From the NCBI GenBank assembly GCA_944358415.1, contig CALVRA010000010.1, forward strand, positions 1 through 42,198: a stretch of 42,198 nucleotides of DNA, written 5' to 3'. The stretch comes from an uncultured Bacilli bacterium (GTDB lineage Bacteria > Bacillota_I > Bacilli_A > RF39 > UBA660). The notes under the pieces are model-generated. The model had not been told where the DNA came from. It did no database searches and worked only from the letters and a program-made list of their open reading frames with translations. Both the position numbers and the translations under genes were made by a program. Shown here in pieces: positions 30,117 to 38,718 of this stretch. Position 1 is the stretch's first letter; each line of letters begins with the position of its first letter.

Positions 30117-31371
30117 TTATTATAAAACTTATACCAACGCGTTCGTTTTTAGCACTTACTTCGTATCCTAGTAGGGATAGGGTTTGTTTTACGATAGATA
30201 GTCCTAATCCAAACTGTCCATTGATACCTTTTTTATAAGGAGTAAACATGTCATTTAAAATGCTTTCATCGATATTGGGGCCATCATTATAAAGGGTTAT
30301 TCGGTGATTTTTGACCGTAATTTTTACTTCTTTTTCAGCATATCTAGTAAAGTTACTTAAGATATTATCAATGATGGCTTCCCAATTGTCTTTAGAACCT
30401 TTGAAATCGGTTTTTTTATCTAATATATCGATTTGCCATTTAATATCTGGCCTAGTCATTTTAAATTTTGATACGGATGATTCTAATATGTCGACGATAT
30501 TGACTTCGCCACTTTTATAGTTATCCATATCTTTAAAATACGTTAATTTATTCAAATATAGTAAGGAGTGTACTTTTGTTTCTAATTTTTTTATTTCTTG
30601 TTTTATTATTTTTAGTCCATCTTCTTCGTTTTCAACGCCATCTTCGATTGCTTCTATGTATGATTTTATAACAGTGAGAGGGGTTTTAAAATCATGAGAA
30701 ATATTTTGATACATTTGATTTTTATATTCTTCTTGTTTGTGTAAGGTAAGCTTCATTTCGTCAATGGCTTTAGAGAGGACTTTTAATTCGTCATCTACTT
30801 TATATTTATATTTGTCTTTGTAGTTTTCATTATCTAGGTTATCAACCTTTTCTTTTAAATGACGAATTTTTTGGGCGAGCGACTGACTCCACCAAGCTAC
30901 TATAGCAAGCATTAAAAGCAAGGTGATTAGAAGTACTGGAAATAGTGCTTCTAAGATGTCAGAACGCATTTGATGAACATACTCATCATTAGTTATAGCT
31001 ATTTTATAGCCTTGTTCATCATTAATTGTATTATAGTAGTAAGTTTTTCCTTGGTATTTAAATTTACCAAAGTCATCTTTTATGTTTTCTATGATTTGTT
31101 CAGCTGGAAGATTAATTATATCTTTTAGGTTACTAGATGTTGTTAAAGTGTCATTATTTTTATAAAGATAGGCAACAGAGCTATCTATGTCGGTTTGTGA
31201 GAAGTCATAACGGACAACATCTAAGGGAGTTTTTAAATATAAATAAATGTTTTTTTCATAAATTGGTATTAAAAGTTTTGGGAGTATAATTGCGATACTT
31301 ATATATATTAGGGCGAACATTATTAGAACGATAGTTAATATTTGTCTATATAAGTTATGTTTTAGGTTCAT
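30112..31371 (-). CDS. Sensor histidine kinase
   Basis: A 419-residue membrane kinase. Two membrane helices (about 10-32 and 143-165) flank an extracellular sensor of about 110 residues. Then come a HAMP-like linker, HisKA with H-box HDFKTPLTVIKSYIEA, and HATPase with the N box NILSNFTRYAE, G1 DGPNID-like and G2 GQFGLGLSIVKQ. It phosphorylates the response regulator encoded 4 bases upstream. The extracellular region contains no recognised ligand domain; the signal is not known. Related kinases sense cell-envelope stress or antimicrobial peptides. The length is normal. Confidence 0.9.
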   Translation of the reverse strand: MNLKHNLYRQILTIVLIMFALIYISIAIILPKLLIPIYEKNIYLYLKTPLDVVRYDFSQTDIDSSVAYLYKNNDTLTTSSNLKDIINLPAEQIIENIKDDFGKFKYQGKTYYYNTINDEQGYKIAITNDEYVHQMRSDILEALFPVLLITLLLMLAIVAWWSQSLAQKIRHLKEKVDNLDNENYKDKYKYKVDDELKVLSKAIDEMKLTLHKQEEYKNQMYQNISHDFKTPLTVIKSYIEAIEDGVENEEDGLKIIKQEIKKLETKVHSLLYLNKLTYFKDMDNYKSGEVNIVDILESSVSKFKMTRPDIKWQIDILDKKTDFKGSKDNWEAIIDNILSNFTRYAEKEVKITVKNHRITLYNDGPNIDESILNDMFTPYKKGINGQFGLGLSIVKQTLSLLGYEVSAKNERVGISFIIK

Positions 31372-32021
31372 AGTAATCTATATCCATATCCATATATAGT
31401 ATTTAATCTTAGTTTAGGCATTTTCTTTCTTAGCCTTCTGACTAAGTCGTCCACTACTCTATCGCTTCCAAAGTAATTGTCACCCCAAACTGTTTGTAAT
31501 ATATGATTCCTCGAGAAAGATTTGTTTTTGTTTTGCAAAAACATTAATAGTAAATCAAATTCCAAAGTAGTGAGAGAAATTTCTTTAGATTCGTCTTTAA
31601 CTAATCTTTTGTCGATGTCAATTTCATAAGGTTCATATATTATTTTTTGGGTTTGTCCCATATAAGTTCTTTTTATAATATTATTTACTCTTAATACTAA
31701 TTCTTTAGGTGAATACGGCTTAGTAACATAATCATCACTTCCTAACTCTAAGCCGATTATTTTATCTAAATCTTGATCTCTAGCAGAAGTGAATATTACA
31801 GGAACATTACTTCCTTCTCTTATGCTTTTAATAATGTCATAGCCACTTACTTCATCGTCTAACATTATATCTAATATCCATAAGTCTACTTTATCAGTTA
31901 CGTGATTTAAAGCATCGGTTCCATTATAATATTGAACTACTTCATAGCCAGCTCTTTCTAGATATGATTTGATTAAGTCATTTAGGTTTTTTTCATCTTC
32001 AACTAAACAAATTTTATACAT
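31368..32021 (-). CDS. OmpR-family response regulator
   Basis: A 217-residue regulator. The receiver domain has the acidic pocket VEDEKN, the phospho-Asp in DLWILDIML, the Thr in IFTSARD and the Lys in YVTKPYS. The C-terminal winged helix has LTTLEFDLLLMFLQN and ends RTIYGYGYRL-like NTIYGYGYRLL. It overlaps the kinase gene by 4 bases. An extended -10 TGTTATACT about 20 bases before the start may be the promoter. Its targets are unknown; the remnants just upstream of it (32186-32470) may tell of an older neighbour. Confidence 0.92.
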   Translation of the reverse strand: MYKICLVEDEKNLNDLIKSYLERAGYEVVQYYNGTDALNHVTDKVDLWILDIMLDDEVSGYDIIKSIREGSNVPVIFTSARDQDLDKIIGLELGSDDYVTKPYSPKELVLRVNNIIKRTYMGQTQKIIYEPYEIDIDKRLVKDESKEISLTTLEFDLLLMFLQNKNKSFSRNHILQTVWGDNYFGSDRVVDDLVRRLRKKMPKLRLNTIYGYGYRLL

Positions 32022-32086
32022 TAATTATCGCCTCATTTATAGTATAACACTATTTTAATATTTTCTCATCTATCACGACCTTTCTA

Positions 32087-32105
32087 AGAGCTATTTTTCT
32101 GCTCT
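32087..32105. other. Perfect hairpin in the leader of the response regulator gene
   Basis: AGAGC and GCTCT around a 9-base loop, upstream of the extended -10. No T tract, so it is not a normal terminator. Confidence 0.4.
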
Positions 32106-32185
32106 GTAATAATGATACTAAAATATTGTGGTGTAATTTTGATAGAAATATGGGAAATTATGGGAAGAAAAAAATAGAAGTTAAT

Positions 32186-32302
32186 CTATTTTATTGTATA
32201 TGGATTTGACTGACTTCCATCTCCTCCTGTGATTTTTATATCTGATGAGAGATAGACGGATGGGCGTAATGTATTCCTGAGATGATTTTCTTGGTCATTC
32301 AT
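32186..32302 (-). pseudogene. C-terminal remnant of a surface-protein domain
   Basis: A 38-residue frame from an ATG. Its end, LRPSVYLSSDIKITGGDG with NPYTI, matches the end of the frameshifted pseudopilin domain (RPVITLSKNVKITKGSGT with NPYIIV). No ribosome binding site precedes the ATG and the rest of the domain is absent. It is probably what is left of a deleted gene, although a miniprotein cannot be ruled out. Confidence 0.6.
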
Positions 32303-32356
32303 TTTTACAACTCTTATAATGATTATACTATATATAATGGAAAAAACGAACTATGT

Positions 32357-32407
32357 TTGTTACTTTCAAAATTAAAAAAAAGAAAAAAATAATTTCAAAA
32401 GTAACAA
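32357..32407. repeat. Imperfect inverted repeat with a homopurine/homopyrimidine loop
   Basis: TTGTTACTTT (32357-32366) and AAAGTAACAA (32398-32407) pair perfectly; the stem extends to 17 bp with two mismatches. The 17-base loop is almost only A and G on the plus strand. Confidence 0.6.
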
Positions 32408-32419
32408 GATTTGCTTTTT

Positions 32420-32480
32420 ATAATTTCACCTCCTATATATAACATACGACGTAAAAGTTTGATTTCCTTTTTTGGGGTTA
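32420..32480 (-). repeat. Orphan copy of the bacteriocin-exporter leader
   Basis: On the minus strand AAAAAAGGAAA, then TCGTATGTTA, TATATA and GGAGGTGAAA occur in the same order as at 2411-2482. The short frame from the shared ATG reads MLYIGGEIIKSKSCYF and stops; compare MLIYKGGENIKKYPF at the exporter. No exporter sequence follows. Confidence 0.6.
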
Positions 32481-32494
32481 ATTTTTTTTTTTTT

Positions 32495-32524
32495 GAAAAA
32501 AACTTAGTTTTGATTAACTAAGTT
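32495..32524 (-). terminator. Terminator of the CapA-like gene
   Basis: The minus strand reads AACTTAGTT AATCAA AACTAAGTT then T7. It contains the stop codon. Confidence 0.85.
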
Positions 32525-33660
32525 ATAGGGTTTATTTTAATGTTTTGATCATACATTTTAACGATACTACTATATTTTTCGTATAGTCTTTTATAATCTT
32601 GATTATAGGCTTCATTCATTTGACTAAAGGGAATGACTTTGAAATCAGTCCATCTACTACCCTTTTTATAGTAGTTATATAGTAGTTCATTATTTAAATT
32701 ATCTAATTTTATTTTTGATTGACCGTTTTTTTCTTCTTTGATAATATCGACTGAGGTCATAAGTTCAACCATGGTATTATAATCATTATTGGTGCTTTGA
32801 GCAGAGATGAAATTACCTAATGAATATATGACTAAGGTATCATTAATATAAGTTATTGGCTGAATTACATGAGGATGAGTTCCAATTATGATATCGACTC
32901 CTAGTGATGATAGGTATTCGGCTTGCTTTTTTTGAGTTTCGGTTGGTTCATTTTTATATTCTGTTCCCCAGTGCATGGATACCATTAATAAATCTACTTT
33001 GTCCCTAACTTTTTCAATGTCGCTTTTTACTTTTTCATCACTATATAAATTTACTAAGTATTCTTTTCCTTCCGGAACTTTGATACCATTAGTTCCATAA
33101 GTATAAGCAAGCAAGGTATATTTTATGCCGTTTTTTTCTTTAATGTTTATTTGCTCGGCATCTTCTTTTGAGCAGTAACTTCCAGCTGATAGAACTTCTT
33201 TTGTTTTCCAATAATTACAAGAATTTATGACGGCTTTTTCACCTCGATCTAGGGTATGATTATTGGCTAGAGATACTAAGTTAAAACCGGCATCTATCAT
33301 TGTGTCGCCAAATTCTTTTGGTGAGTTAAAGGTTGGATAATCGGAAAGTCCGATTTCAGTTCCACCTAAGATACTTTCTTGGTTATAGAATGCAAGGTCA
33401 TAATTTTTGACGATTGGTTTGATTAGTTCAAGCTGAGATGAAAAATCATAGGTTCCATTTTGATAGGCATCTTTATATACTGAGCTATGCAGTAAGGCAT
33501 CTCCGACCATAACTAAAGATAGTTTACTTGTTTTGATTTCGTCTTTTATTTCTTTTTTAGGTTTTGGTTCTTTTTTGACTTCTTTATTTTGTGTTGTTAA
33601 ATAGAGTGCGGATATTATTAGAATAATTAATAATATAGATAAAACTAACTTCTTTTTCAT
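32518..33660 (-). CDS. CapA-family (poly-gamma-glutamate synthesis type) protein
   Basis: A 380-residue protein with one N-terminal membrane helix and an extracellular metallophosphatase-like CapA domain. Visible motifs are SLVMVGDALLH, NQESILGG, SLANNHTLDRG (metal-binding NNH), VSMHWGTEY and IIGTHPHVIQ, and IYSLGNFI. CapA was first known from poly-gamma-glutamate capsule assembly, but no capB, capC or capE lies nearby, so the substrate is unknown. The start at 33660 is the ATG after a frame-internal TTG. It overlaps the lipoprotein gene's end, forming an operon with it and perhaps cls. Confidence 0.86.
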   Translation of the reverse strand: MKKKLVLSILLIILIISALYLTTQNKEVKKEPKPKKEIKDEIKTSKLSLVMVGDALLHSSVYKDAYQNGTYDFSSQLELIKPIVKNYDLAFYNQESILGGTEIGLSDYPTFNSPKEFGDTMIDAGFNLVSLANNHTLDRGEKAVINSCNYWKTKEVLSAGSYCSKEDAEQINIKEKNGIKYTLLAYTYGTNGIKVPEGKEYLVNLYSDEKVKSDIEKVRDKVDLLMVSMHWGTEYKNEPTETQKKQAEYLSSLGVDIIIGTHPHVIQPITYINDTLVIYSLGNFISAQSTNNDYNTMVELMTSVDIIKEEKNGQSKIKLDNLNNELLYNYYKKGSRWTDFKVIPFSQMNEAYNQDYKRLYEKYSSIVKMYDQNIKINPIT

Positions 33661-33665
33661 ATTTT

Positions 33666-33935
33666 TTACCAATTACAATTTCCGTTTAATGAGTTAACGT
33701 ATTTTTGTAAAGCTTCCTTTCCTTCTTCGTTATTTGTAGAGCTTGTGAAGTAAGTACCATTAAGTTCATCTATTTCACTTTGTGATTTGTTTTCATTATC
33801 TAAGGTGTATGAGGTTATGATACCATTTTTCATAGTAAATATAGCCTTTTTATTATCAATGGTGCATGTAAGTTCTTCTCCTTTGGTACATCCTGTTAGT
33901 AAAATTAAGGAAATTATTAGTAGTATTTTTTTCAT
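33666..33935 (-). CDS. Small lipoprotein, unknown
   Basis: An 89-residue protein with a lipoprotein signal (MKKILLIISLILLTGC, Cys16 lipidated) and a short domain with Cys (LTCTIDNKKAIFTMKNGIIT) and a second at the end (NGNCNW), perhaps bonded. Its pattern of strands resembles small putative beta-sheet lipoproteins seen in this clade. It lies 12 bases after cls and its stop codon lies within the start region of the CapA-like gene, so all three are likely in one transcript. Confidence 0.7.
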   Translation of the reverse strand: MKKILLIISLILLTGCTKGEELTCTIDNKKAIFTMKNGIITSYTLDNENKSQSEIDELNGTYFTSSTNNEEGKEALQKYVNSLNGNCNW

Positions 33936-33947
33936 TTGTATCTCTCC

Positions 33948-35489
33948 TTACATTAATGGGGCAAGTGCTTTTAAGATTTGCCTTTTTAGGGAATTAAACC
34001 AGTTTAGTTTTCCCAAGTTTTTAAGTTTGATTTCTTTAGATTCTTTTAGTATATTGGTGTAATCTTTTTTTATAGTATATATTGATGAACAATCATAGAG
34101 CCAAACACCACATTCAAAGTGAAGATACAGGCTTCTATAATCTAGGTTAACTGTACCTATTGTTGCATATTCATCGTCGACGATAAATGTTTTAGAGTGG
34201 ATAAACCCTTTAGTGTATTCATGAATTTGAACACCATTTTTTAAAAGGATTTCATAGTATGCTTTAGTGACTTCGTTGACGGTTTTTTTATCTGGAATAC
34301 CTGGTGTGATAATATGAACATCAACGCCTCTTTTGGCAGCCATGTTTAAGGCAGTAATCATCTCATTATCTAATACTAAATACGGGGTTGTGATGTATAA
34401 GTATTTATTTGCTTTGTTTATTAGATTTAAATATATTGTTTCACCTACAGCTTCATTATCCCAAGGACTATCAGAGTATGGAATGACATAACCATCTGAT
34501 GAGGTTTCAGATGATGATATTGATTTATATTTTTCATAGTCTTCATTTTCTTCTTTGATATAGTCCCACATGGATAAAAACATGACAGTGAAATTCCAAA
34601 CGGCATCACCTTCTAACATGATTCCGTTATCTTTCCAATGACCAAATCTTATTTTTTCACCAATATATTCGTCGGCAAGGTTAATACCGCCAGTAAAGGC
34701 AATATTACCATCAATTACGGCTATTTTTCTATGGTCACGGTTATTGAATTTAGATTTTAAGTTAGGGACAAATTTATTAAATATGGCTGTTTTAATACCT
34801 AGTTTTTCTAATTTTTTATCATAGTTATTTGGTAATGTTGTTATGGAACCAAAGTCATCATAAATTAATCTTACATCTACACCTTCAGATATTTTTTGTT
34901 TTAATGTTTCTAAAATAGTATTCCACATTTTGCCTTCAGCTATGATAAAATATTCTAAAAAAATATATTTTTTGGCGTTTTTTATGGCTTCTAATAGTTT
35001 ATTAAAGTAAATTTGTCCATTTGAAAGATATGTTGTTTTAGTGTGTTTACAAAGGTTAGTTAGAGAATAGTTTTCGATATATTTCACCTGGTTATGGGCG
35101 GATAGGTTTTCGTATTTTAATTCATTTAAAACGAGATTATGATTATCTTTATATTTTAACTGTTTATAATAAATATTTTTTAGTTTTTCTTTTTGCCTTT
35201 TAGTTAATTGGTTACCACCGAATAGTGAATATAATAAAAGACCAAATATAGGAAAGGCCATTATAGGAATTATCCAAGCAATTTTATAACCAGGGTTAGC
35301 ATTACTATTGACGATATATAATACTAAGAATAATGATAAAATGGCGTTTATTATATAAAAAAGAACAAAATAACGAGAAAATTCAAAAATCATGAAGGAT
35401 ATTATAGTTATTTGAATTATCATAAGTAATGGGACGAGAAATACTCTATGACTTAATAAATTGAGGTTTTTTTTAAGAAATTTTAGCAT
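33948..35489 (-). CDS. cls: Cardiolipin synthase
   Basis: A 513-residue PLD-family enzyme. Two N-terminal membrane helices (about 15-65) precede two HKD motifs, HRKIAVIDGNIAFTGG and HSKTFIVDDEYATIGT, which form the active site that joins two phosphatidylglycerols. The GGNQLTKRQKEK region and the final LKALAPLM helix match Gram-positive Cls. The length is normal (about 480-510). The start at 35489 is the ATG 9 bases after AGGGTG. It is the first gene of a probable cls-lipoprotein-CapA transcript. Confidence 0.93.
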   Translation of the reverse strand: MLKFLKKNLNLLSHRVFLVPLLMIIQITIISFMIFEFSRYFVLFYIINAILSLFLVLYIVNSNANPGYKIAWIIPIMAFPIFGLLLYSLFGGNQLTKRQKEKLKNIYYKQLKYKDNHNLVLNELKYENLSAHNQVKYIENYSLTNLCKHTKTTYLSNGQIYFNKLLEAIKNAKKYIFLEYFIIAEGKMWNTILETLKQKISEGVDVRLIYDDFGSITTLPNNYDKKLEKLGIKTAIFNKFVPNLKSKFNNRDHRKIAVIDGNIAFTGGINLADEYIGEKIRFGHWKDNGIMLEGDAVWNFTVMFLSMWDYIKEENEDYEKYKSISSSETSSDGYVIPYSDSPWDNEAVGETIYLNLINKANKYLYITTPYLVLDNEMITALNMAAKRGVDVHIITPGIPDKKTVNEVTKAYYEILLKNGVQIHEYTKGFIHSKTFIVDDEYATIGTVNLDYRSLYLHFECGVWLYDCSSIYTIKKDYTNILKESKEIKLKNLGKLNWFNSLKRQILKALAPLM

Positions 35490-35516
35490 ATCATACATCA
35501 CCCTGTCTTTATTAAG

Positions 35517-35545
35517 ATTATACCCTATTTTGATGAATTTGACAA
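35517..35545 (-). promoter_or_regulatory. Promoter of cls
   Basis: On the minus strand TTGTCA (35540-35545), 17 bases, TATAAT (35517-35522). Confidence 0.85.
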
Positions 35546-35566
35546 TTGAATGTAGGGTGATATACT
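35539..35566 (+). promoter_or_regulatory. Promoter of the CmpB-like gene
   Basis: TTGACA (35539-35544), 16 bases, TATACT (35561-35566). Its -35 box overlaps the -35 box of the cls promoter. Confidence 0.75.
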
Positions 35567-35596
35567 ATGGGTGTATGAAATTTTTGTGAGGTTTTT

Positions 35597-36238
35597 ATGA
35601 AAGAAGTAGTATTTGCGAAGGGTATTTGTTTTAAAAAAATTTTTTGGATTTTTATGATTGGCTGTGTTTGCGGCTGCTTTATTGAGGTTATTAATCATTT
35701 TATCCATTATGGTAATATTGTAAGTAGAAGTAGTTTAATATATGGTCCTTTGAATTTAGTATATGGTATTGGAATTGTAATTTTTATTTTATGTTTTTAT
35801 AAAGTTAAAAATCCTCTTTTTATTTTTCTTGGTGGTATGATTTTAGGTGGTTTATTTGAATATGTGTGCTCATGGTTTCAAGAGAAGTTATTTGGGACGA
35901 CTTCTTGGGATTATAGTCATCAAATGTTTAATATAGGTGGTAGAACTAGTTTAAAGTATATGATTATTTGGGGAATTTTAGCTGTTTTAGTTATTAAGGT
36001 AATATATCCTTTTTTAACTAAGTTGATTGGGAAAATTCCGGTTAATTTAGGCAATTATATGACGGTTATTTTAATGTTATTTATGATTTTTAATATTATT
36101 ATTTCATCGTTTGCTTGTTTGAGGCAATCTGAGAGGGCTTTAGGTTTTAAGGCTAGTAACAGGATTGAGGTATTTTTAGATAAGCATTATCCAGATAAGG
36201 TTTTAGATACTATTTTTGAGAATTATGAAAGAAAATAG
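35597..36238 (+). CDS. CmpB-like membrane protein (putative ABC permease family)
   Basis: A 213-residue protein with about five membrane helices. It shows the family's marks: GCFIEVINHFIHYG, SSLIYGPLNLVYGIG (conserved YGP), LGGLFEYVCSWFQEKLFGTTSWDYS (the family's EY..S....FG..WWDYS) and FNIGGRTSLKYMIIWG. Database families call it a putative ABC transporter permease, but no partner ATPase is near and the real role is not known. Ribosome binding site GTGAGG. It is divergent from cls. Confidence 0.82.
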   Translation: MKEVVFAKGICFKKIFWIFMIGCVCGCFIEVINHFIHYGNIVSRSSLIYGPLNLVYGIGIVIFILCFYKVKNPLFIFLGGMILGGLFEYVCSWFQEKLFGTTSWDYSHQMFNIGGRTSLKYMIIWGILAVLVIKVIYPFLTKLIGKIPVNLGNYMTVILMLFMIFNIIISSFACLRQSERALGFKASNRIEVFLDKHYPDKVLDTIFENYERK

Positions 36239-36258
36239 ACTTTTGGTCTATTTTTCTT
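36229..36258. terminator. Bidirectional terminator between the CmpB-like gene and the PBP gene
   Basis: A perfect 9-bp stem AAAATAGAC/GTCTATTTT with a 5-base loop and T tracts on both sides. Confidence 0.88.
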
Positions 36259-38413
36259 TTAAGGTTATTTTAACTGTTTTATCTCCAACTAATTCTCCTT
36301 CTTTGAGGCTTTGATTAATAACATAGCCATAACCTTCTAATTCATATTTATAGCCTAATGTTTCCATAAGATAAATGGCATCGCTTCTTGAGTAACCAAT
36401 AAGGTTTGGCATTTTGCCTTCGCCTTCGTTGGTGATAAGGAAAACTCTATCATAAGATAAGACTGTTTCACCTTTATTTGGGTACTGATTTATTATTTTA
36501 TCACCTTTACCAATGATGGTTGTTTTAATGTTATACTCTTTCATAATTTTTTGAACATCGGTGACTTTTTTATTAATATATGAATCTAGTTTTAATGATG
36601 TAACATTACTTGTGTTTTTAGTTTCTTCTTCAAACATGTTTTTATATTTCGCAATATTTTTCATTAAAGTGGTTATGGAATCACTTAGAACTTTAGATGA
36701 TCCGACGTTGGGCTGTTTAACTGCTGCATAAATGATTATTTCTGGATTATCTTTTGGATACATGCCAGCAAATGAGTAGATATAATCGTTACTACCTTTT
36801 AGATAGCCACCAGTTTTTTCGTTATATATTTGGCTTGTTCCGGTTTTTCCGATGACATCAAAACCATCAATATGATATCTTTTTCCTGTTGCTTCAGGAT
36901 CAGAACTATTGACAACATTATTCATTAAATCTTTTATTTTATCAATGGTTGTTTGTTTAACTAGTTTAGCGCTTTTTTCTATTTTTCTTTTATAGGTTGT
37001 TTTGCCAGTATTAGGGTCAACAATTTTTTTAACGATATGTGGGGTTAATTCTTGTCCATCATTGGCAATCATAGATAGGGCTTTAAGGTGTTGGATCGGA
37101 GTGGTAGTGATACCTTGGCCAAAGGCAGCATTAGCTACTTCGACTGGATATTTGAAACCTAAAGATCCACTTTGTTCTCTTGAAAGATCAATACCTGTAG
37201 ATGAGCCAAAGCCATATTTTTTGAAGCAATCTTTCATTTCATCTCTATCAATAAAATGATTTATCATGGTGGTTACACCGACGTTTGATGAGTATTCAAA
37301 ACCTTTATCATAGTTGATATTTCCCCATCCGGTGTTATTCCAATCTCTAATAGTAGCATCGGCAACCTCTATACTACCTGATTTGAATGTTTCTCCACCG
37401 TTATAGGTTCCTTTATCAATGGCACACATATAGGTATATATTTTCATGGTTGATCCTGGTTCGAAGGCATTTGAGACTAATGGGTTTTCATAGCTGGTGA
37501 TATTTCTTAGGTTTGGATTAAATGAAGGTGTTGAGCTACTAGCTAGGATATCACCTGTTTTAGCATCCATAACGGTTATTAATGACCACTCTGGTTTATA
37601 TTCGGTGTTTATTTTTTTTACTTCTGTTTCAGCAAATCTTTGAATGGCTGAATCTATAGTTAGGTATATATCTTTGCCATCTAAGGCATCGATTCTTTCT
37701 TCTTTGGTATCTGGTATTTTATAGCCAAAGCGATCTTGCTGGTAAGTTAGATATCCGTCAGTTCCTTTTAGGTCATCATCAAATTTAGCTTCAATTCCAA
37801 GTTCACCATCTATTGAGGTGTTTAGTTTACCATTTTTATCATAGTATTCGTTAGTTTTAGCATATCCTAAGATGTATGAGGCAAAGTCTCCATTTGGATA
37901 ATATCTTTTATAGCTTTCTTCAAAGTCAATTCCTGGAAGATTTAAGGTTTCTATTTCACTTTTTTTAATTTCGGTAAGATTTTTGCCTTTTGGTCCAAAT
38001 TCTATTTGGTATCTACCCTTTTCTTTTCCTGTTTTTAGTCTTTCTTTGATTTCTGTTTCTTCCATGCCTAAAACTGGGGCGAGAGCTTTAGCTGTTTGGT
38101 CTATGTCTTCGACATGGTTGATTTTAGTTTTGGTACTTCTTTCTTCATCTAGGTAGGCAATTAGAGTGTATGAAGTGACGTTTTGAGCTAAAACGTTACC
38201 ACTCATGTCATAAATAGTTCCTCTTTTAGCGGTTAGAGTTTTTGAGATGGTATTTCTATTGGAAGCAAAGACTTTCATGTCTCTACCATTTATTGTTGGT
38301 GATATGGCTAAATAGCAATATCTAGTGAATAGGACTAATATTAAAAACAAAAAAACAAGAAAGATTTTTCTTGGGGTTTTCCATTCTAAGTTTTTTTGCT
38401 TTTTTTTAGTCAT
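36248..38413 (-). CDS. Class B penicillin-binding protein with PASTA domains
   Basis: A 721-residue septal-type transpeptidase. In order: one membrane helix (about 19-40), PBP dimer domain (RGTIYDMSGNVLAQNV), transpeptidase domain with active-site EPGSTMKIY, SSN (SSNVGV) and GKTGTSQ, and two PASTA repeats near the C-terminus (LKLDSYINKKVTDVQKIM and MPNLIGYSRSDAIYLMETL). It cross-links murein at division (PbpB) or, less likely, is a SpoVD type. The start at 38413 is set by GAGGTGAAATTC; the frame's earlier ATG is in ftsL. Location after ftsL in the mra cluster supports a division role. Confidence 0.92.
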   Translation of the reverse strand: MTKKKQKNLEWKTPRKIFLVFLFLILVLFTRYCYLAISPTINGRDMKVFASNRNTISKTLTAKRGTIYDMSGNVLAQNVTSYTLIAYLDEERSTKTKINHVEDIDQTAKALAPVLGMEETEIKERLKTGKEKGRYQIEFGPKGKNLTEIKKSEIETLNLPGIDFEESYKRYYPNGDFASYILGYAKTNEYYDKNGKLNTSIDGELGIEAKFDDDLKGTDGYLTYQQDRFGYKIPDTKEERIDALDGKDIYLTIDSAIQRFAETEVKKINTEYKPEWSLITVMDAKTGDILASSSTPSFNPNLRNITSYENPLVSNAFEPGSTMKIYTYMCAIDKGTYNGGETFKSGSIEVADATIRDWNNTGWGNINYDKGFEYSSNVGVTTMINHFIDRDEMKDCFKKYGFGSSTGIDLSREQSGSLGFKYPVEVANAAFGQGITTTPIQHLKALSMIANDGQELTPHIVKKIVDPNTGKTTYKRKIEKSAKLVKQTTIDKIKDLMNNVVNSSDPEATGKRYHIDGFDVIGKTGTSQIYNEKTGGYLKGSNDYIYSFAGMYPKDNPEIIIYAAVKQPNVGSSKVLSDSITTLMKNIAKYKNMFEEETKNTSNVTSLKLDSYINKKVTDVQKIMKEYNIKTTIIGKGDKIINQYPNKGETVLSYDRVFLITNEGEGKMPNLIGYSRSDAIYLMETLGYKYELEGYGYVINQSLKEGELVGDKTVKITLKEK

Positions 38414-38423
38414 GAATTTCACC

Positions 38424-38717
38424 TCATTTATCAATTACGATTATGTTTTCGTTATTATAGGCAAGGCCCATTTCTTCGACAACTTTTTGGACGTTTTCAA
38501 ATGATGTTAGTTCGTTTACTTTCATAGTTAGGCTTTCATTTTTCTTTTCTTGCTCATCAATGTTATATTTTATTTCTTCGATACTCATTTTCATTTCACC
38601 GATAGATGCACCACAAAATATTTTTAGACCAAGCATAAGAAAGAAAGCTAAAGTGGCATAAAAATATAATACTTTTTCGCCTTTGGTTATTTTTGATTTG
38701 TTTTTCTTTTTAGCCAT
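38424..38717 (-). CDS. ftsL: FtsL/DivIC-like division protein
   Basis: A 97-residue single-pass protein: basic KKKNKSKITKGEK, one helix (about 15-34), then an extracellular coiled coil (IEEIKYNIDEQEKKNESL) and LAYNNENIIVI. FtsL proteins have this shape and form a complex with DivIB and DivIC at the septum. Sequence is poorly conserved, so position between rsmH and the PBP is the main evidence. It is one base from rsmH, and its stop overlaps the PBP's ribosome binding site. Confidence 0.82.
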   Translation of the reverse strand: MAKKKNKSKITKGEKVLYFYATLAFFLMLGLKIFCGASIGEMKMSIEEIKYNIDEQEKKNESLTMKVNELTSFENVQKVVEEMGLAYNNENIIVIDK

Positions 38718-38718
38718 T

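Larger units (their letters stand above)
32022..32517. other. About 500 bases without an intact gene
   Basis: This stretch holds the leader of the response regulator gene, a hairpin (32087-32105), the 38-residue domain remnant, an inverted repeat, the orphan leader and the terminator of the CapA-like gene. It looks like the scar of deleted genes. Confidence 0.6.

Noticed and set aside
32420-32455. MLYIGGEIIK... as a real small peptide gene
   Set aside because: The frame ends after 16 codons and its ribosome binding site lies inside it; it is better read as a decayed or duplicated exporter leader.
33787-34062. Plus-strand frame of 91 codons opposite the lipoprotein and cls genes
   Set aside because: It lies opposite two well-supported genes, has no ribosome binding site and no family features. 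The same holds for other opposite-strand frames, for example 21124-21420, 37002-37259 and 41341-41634.
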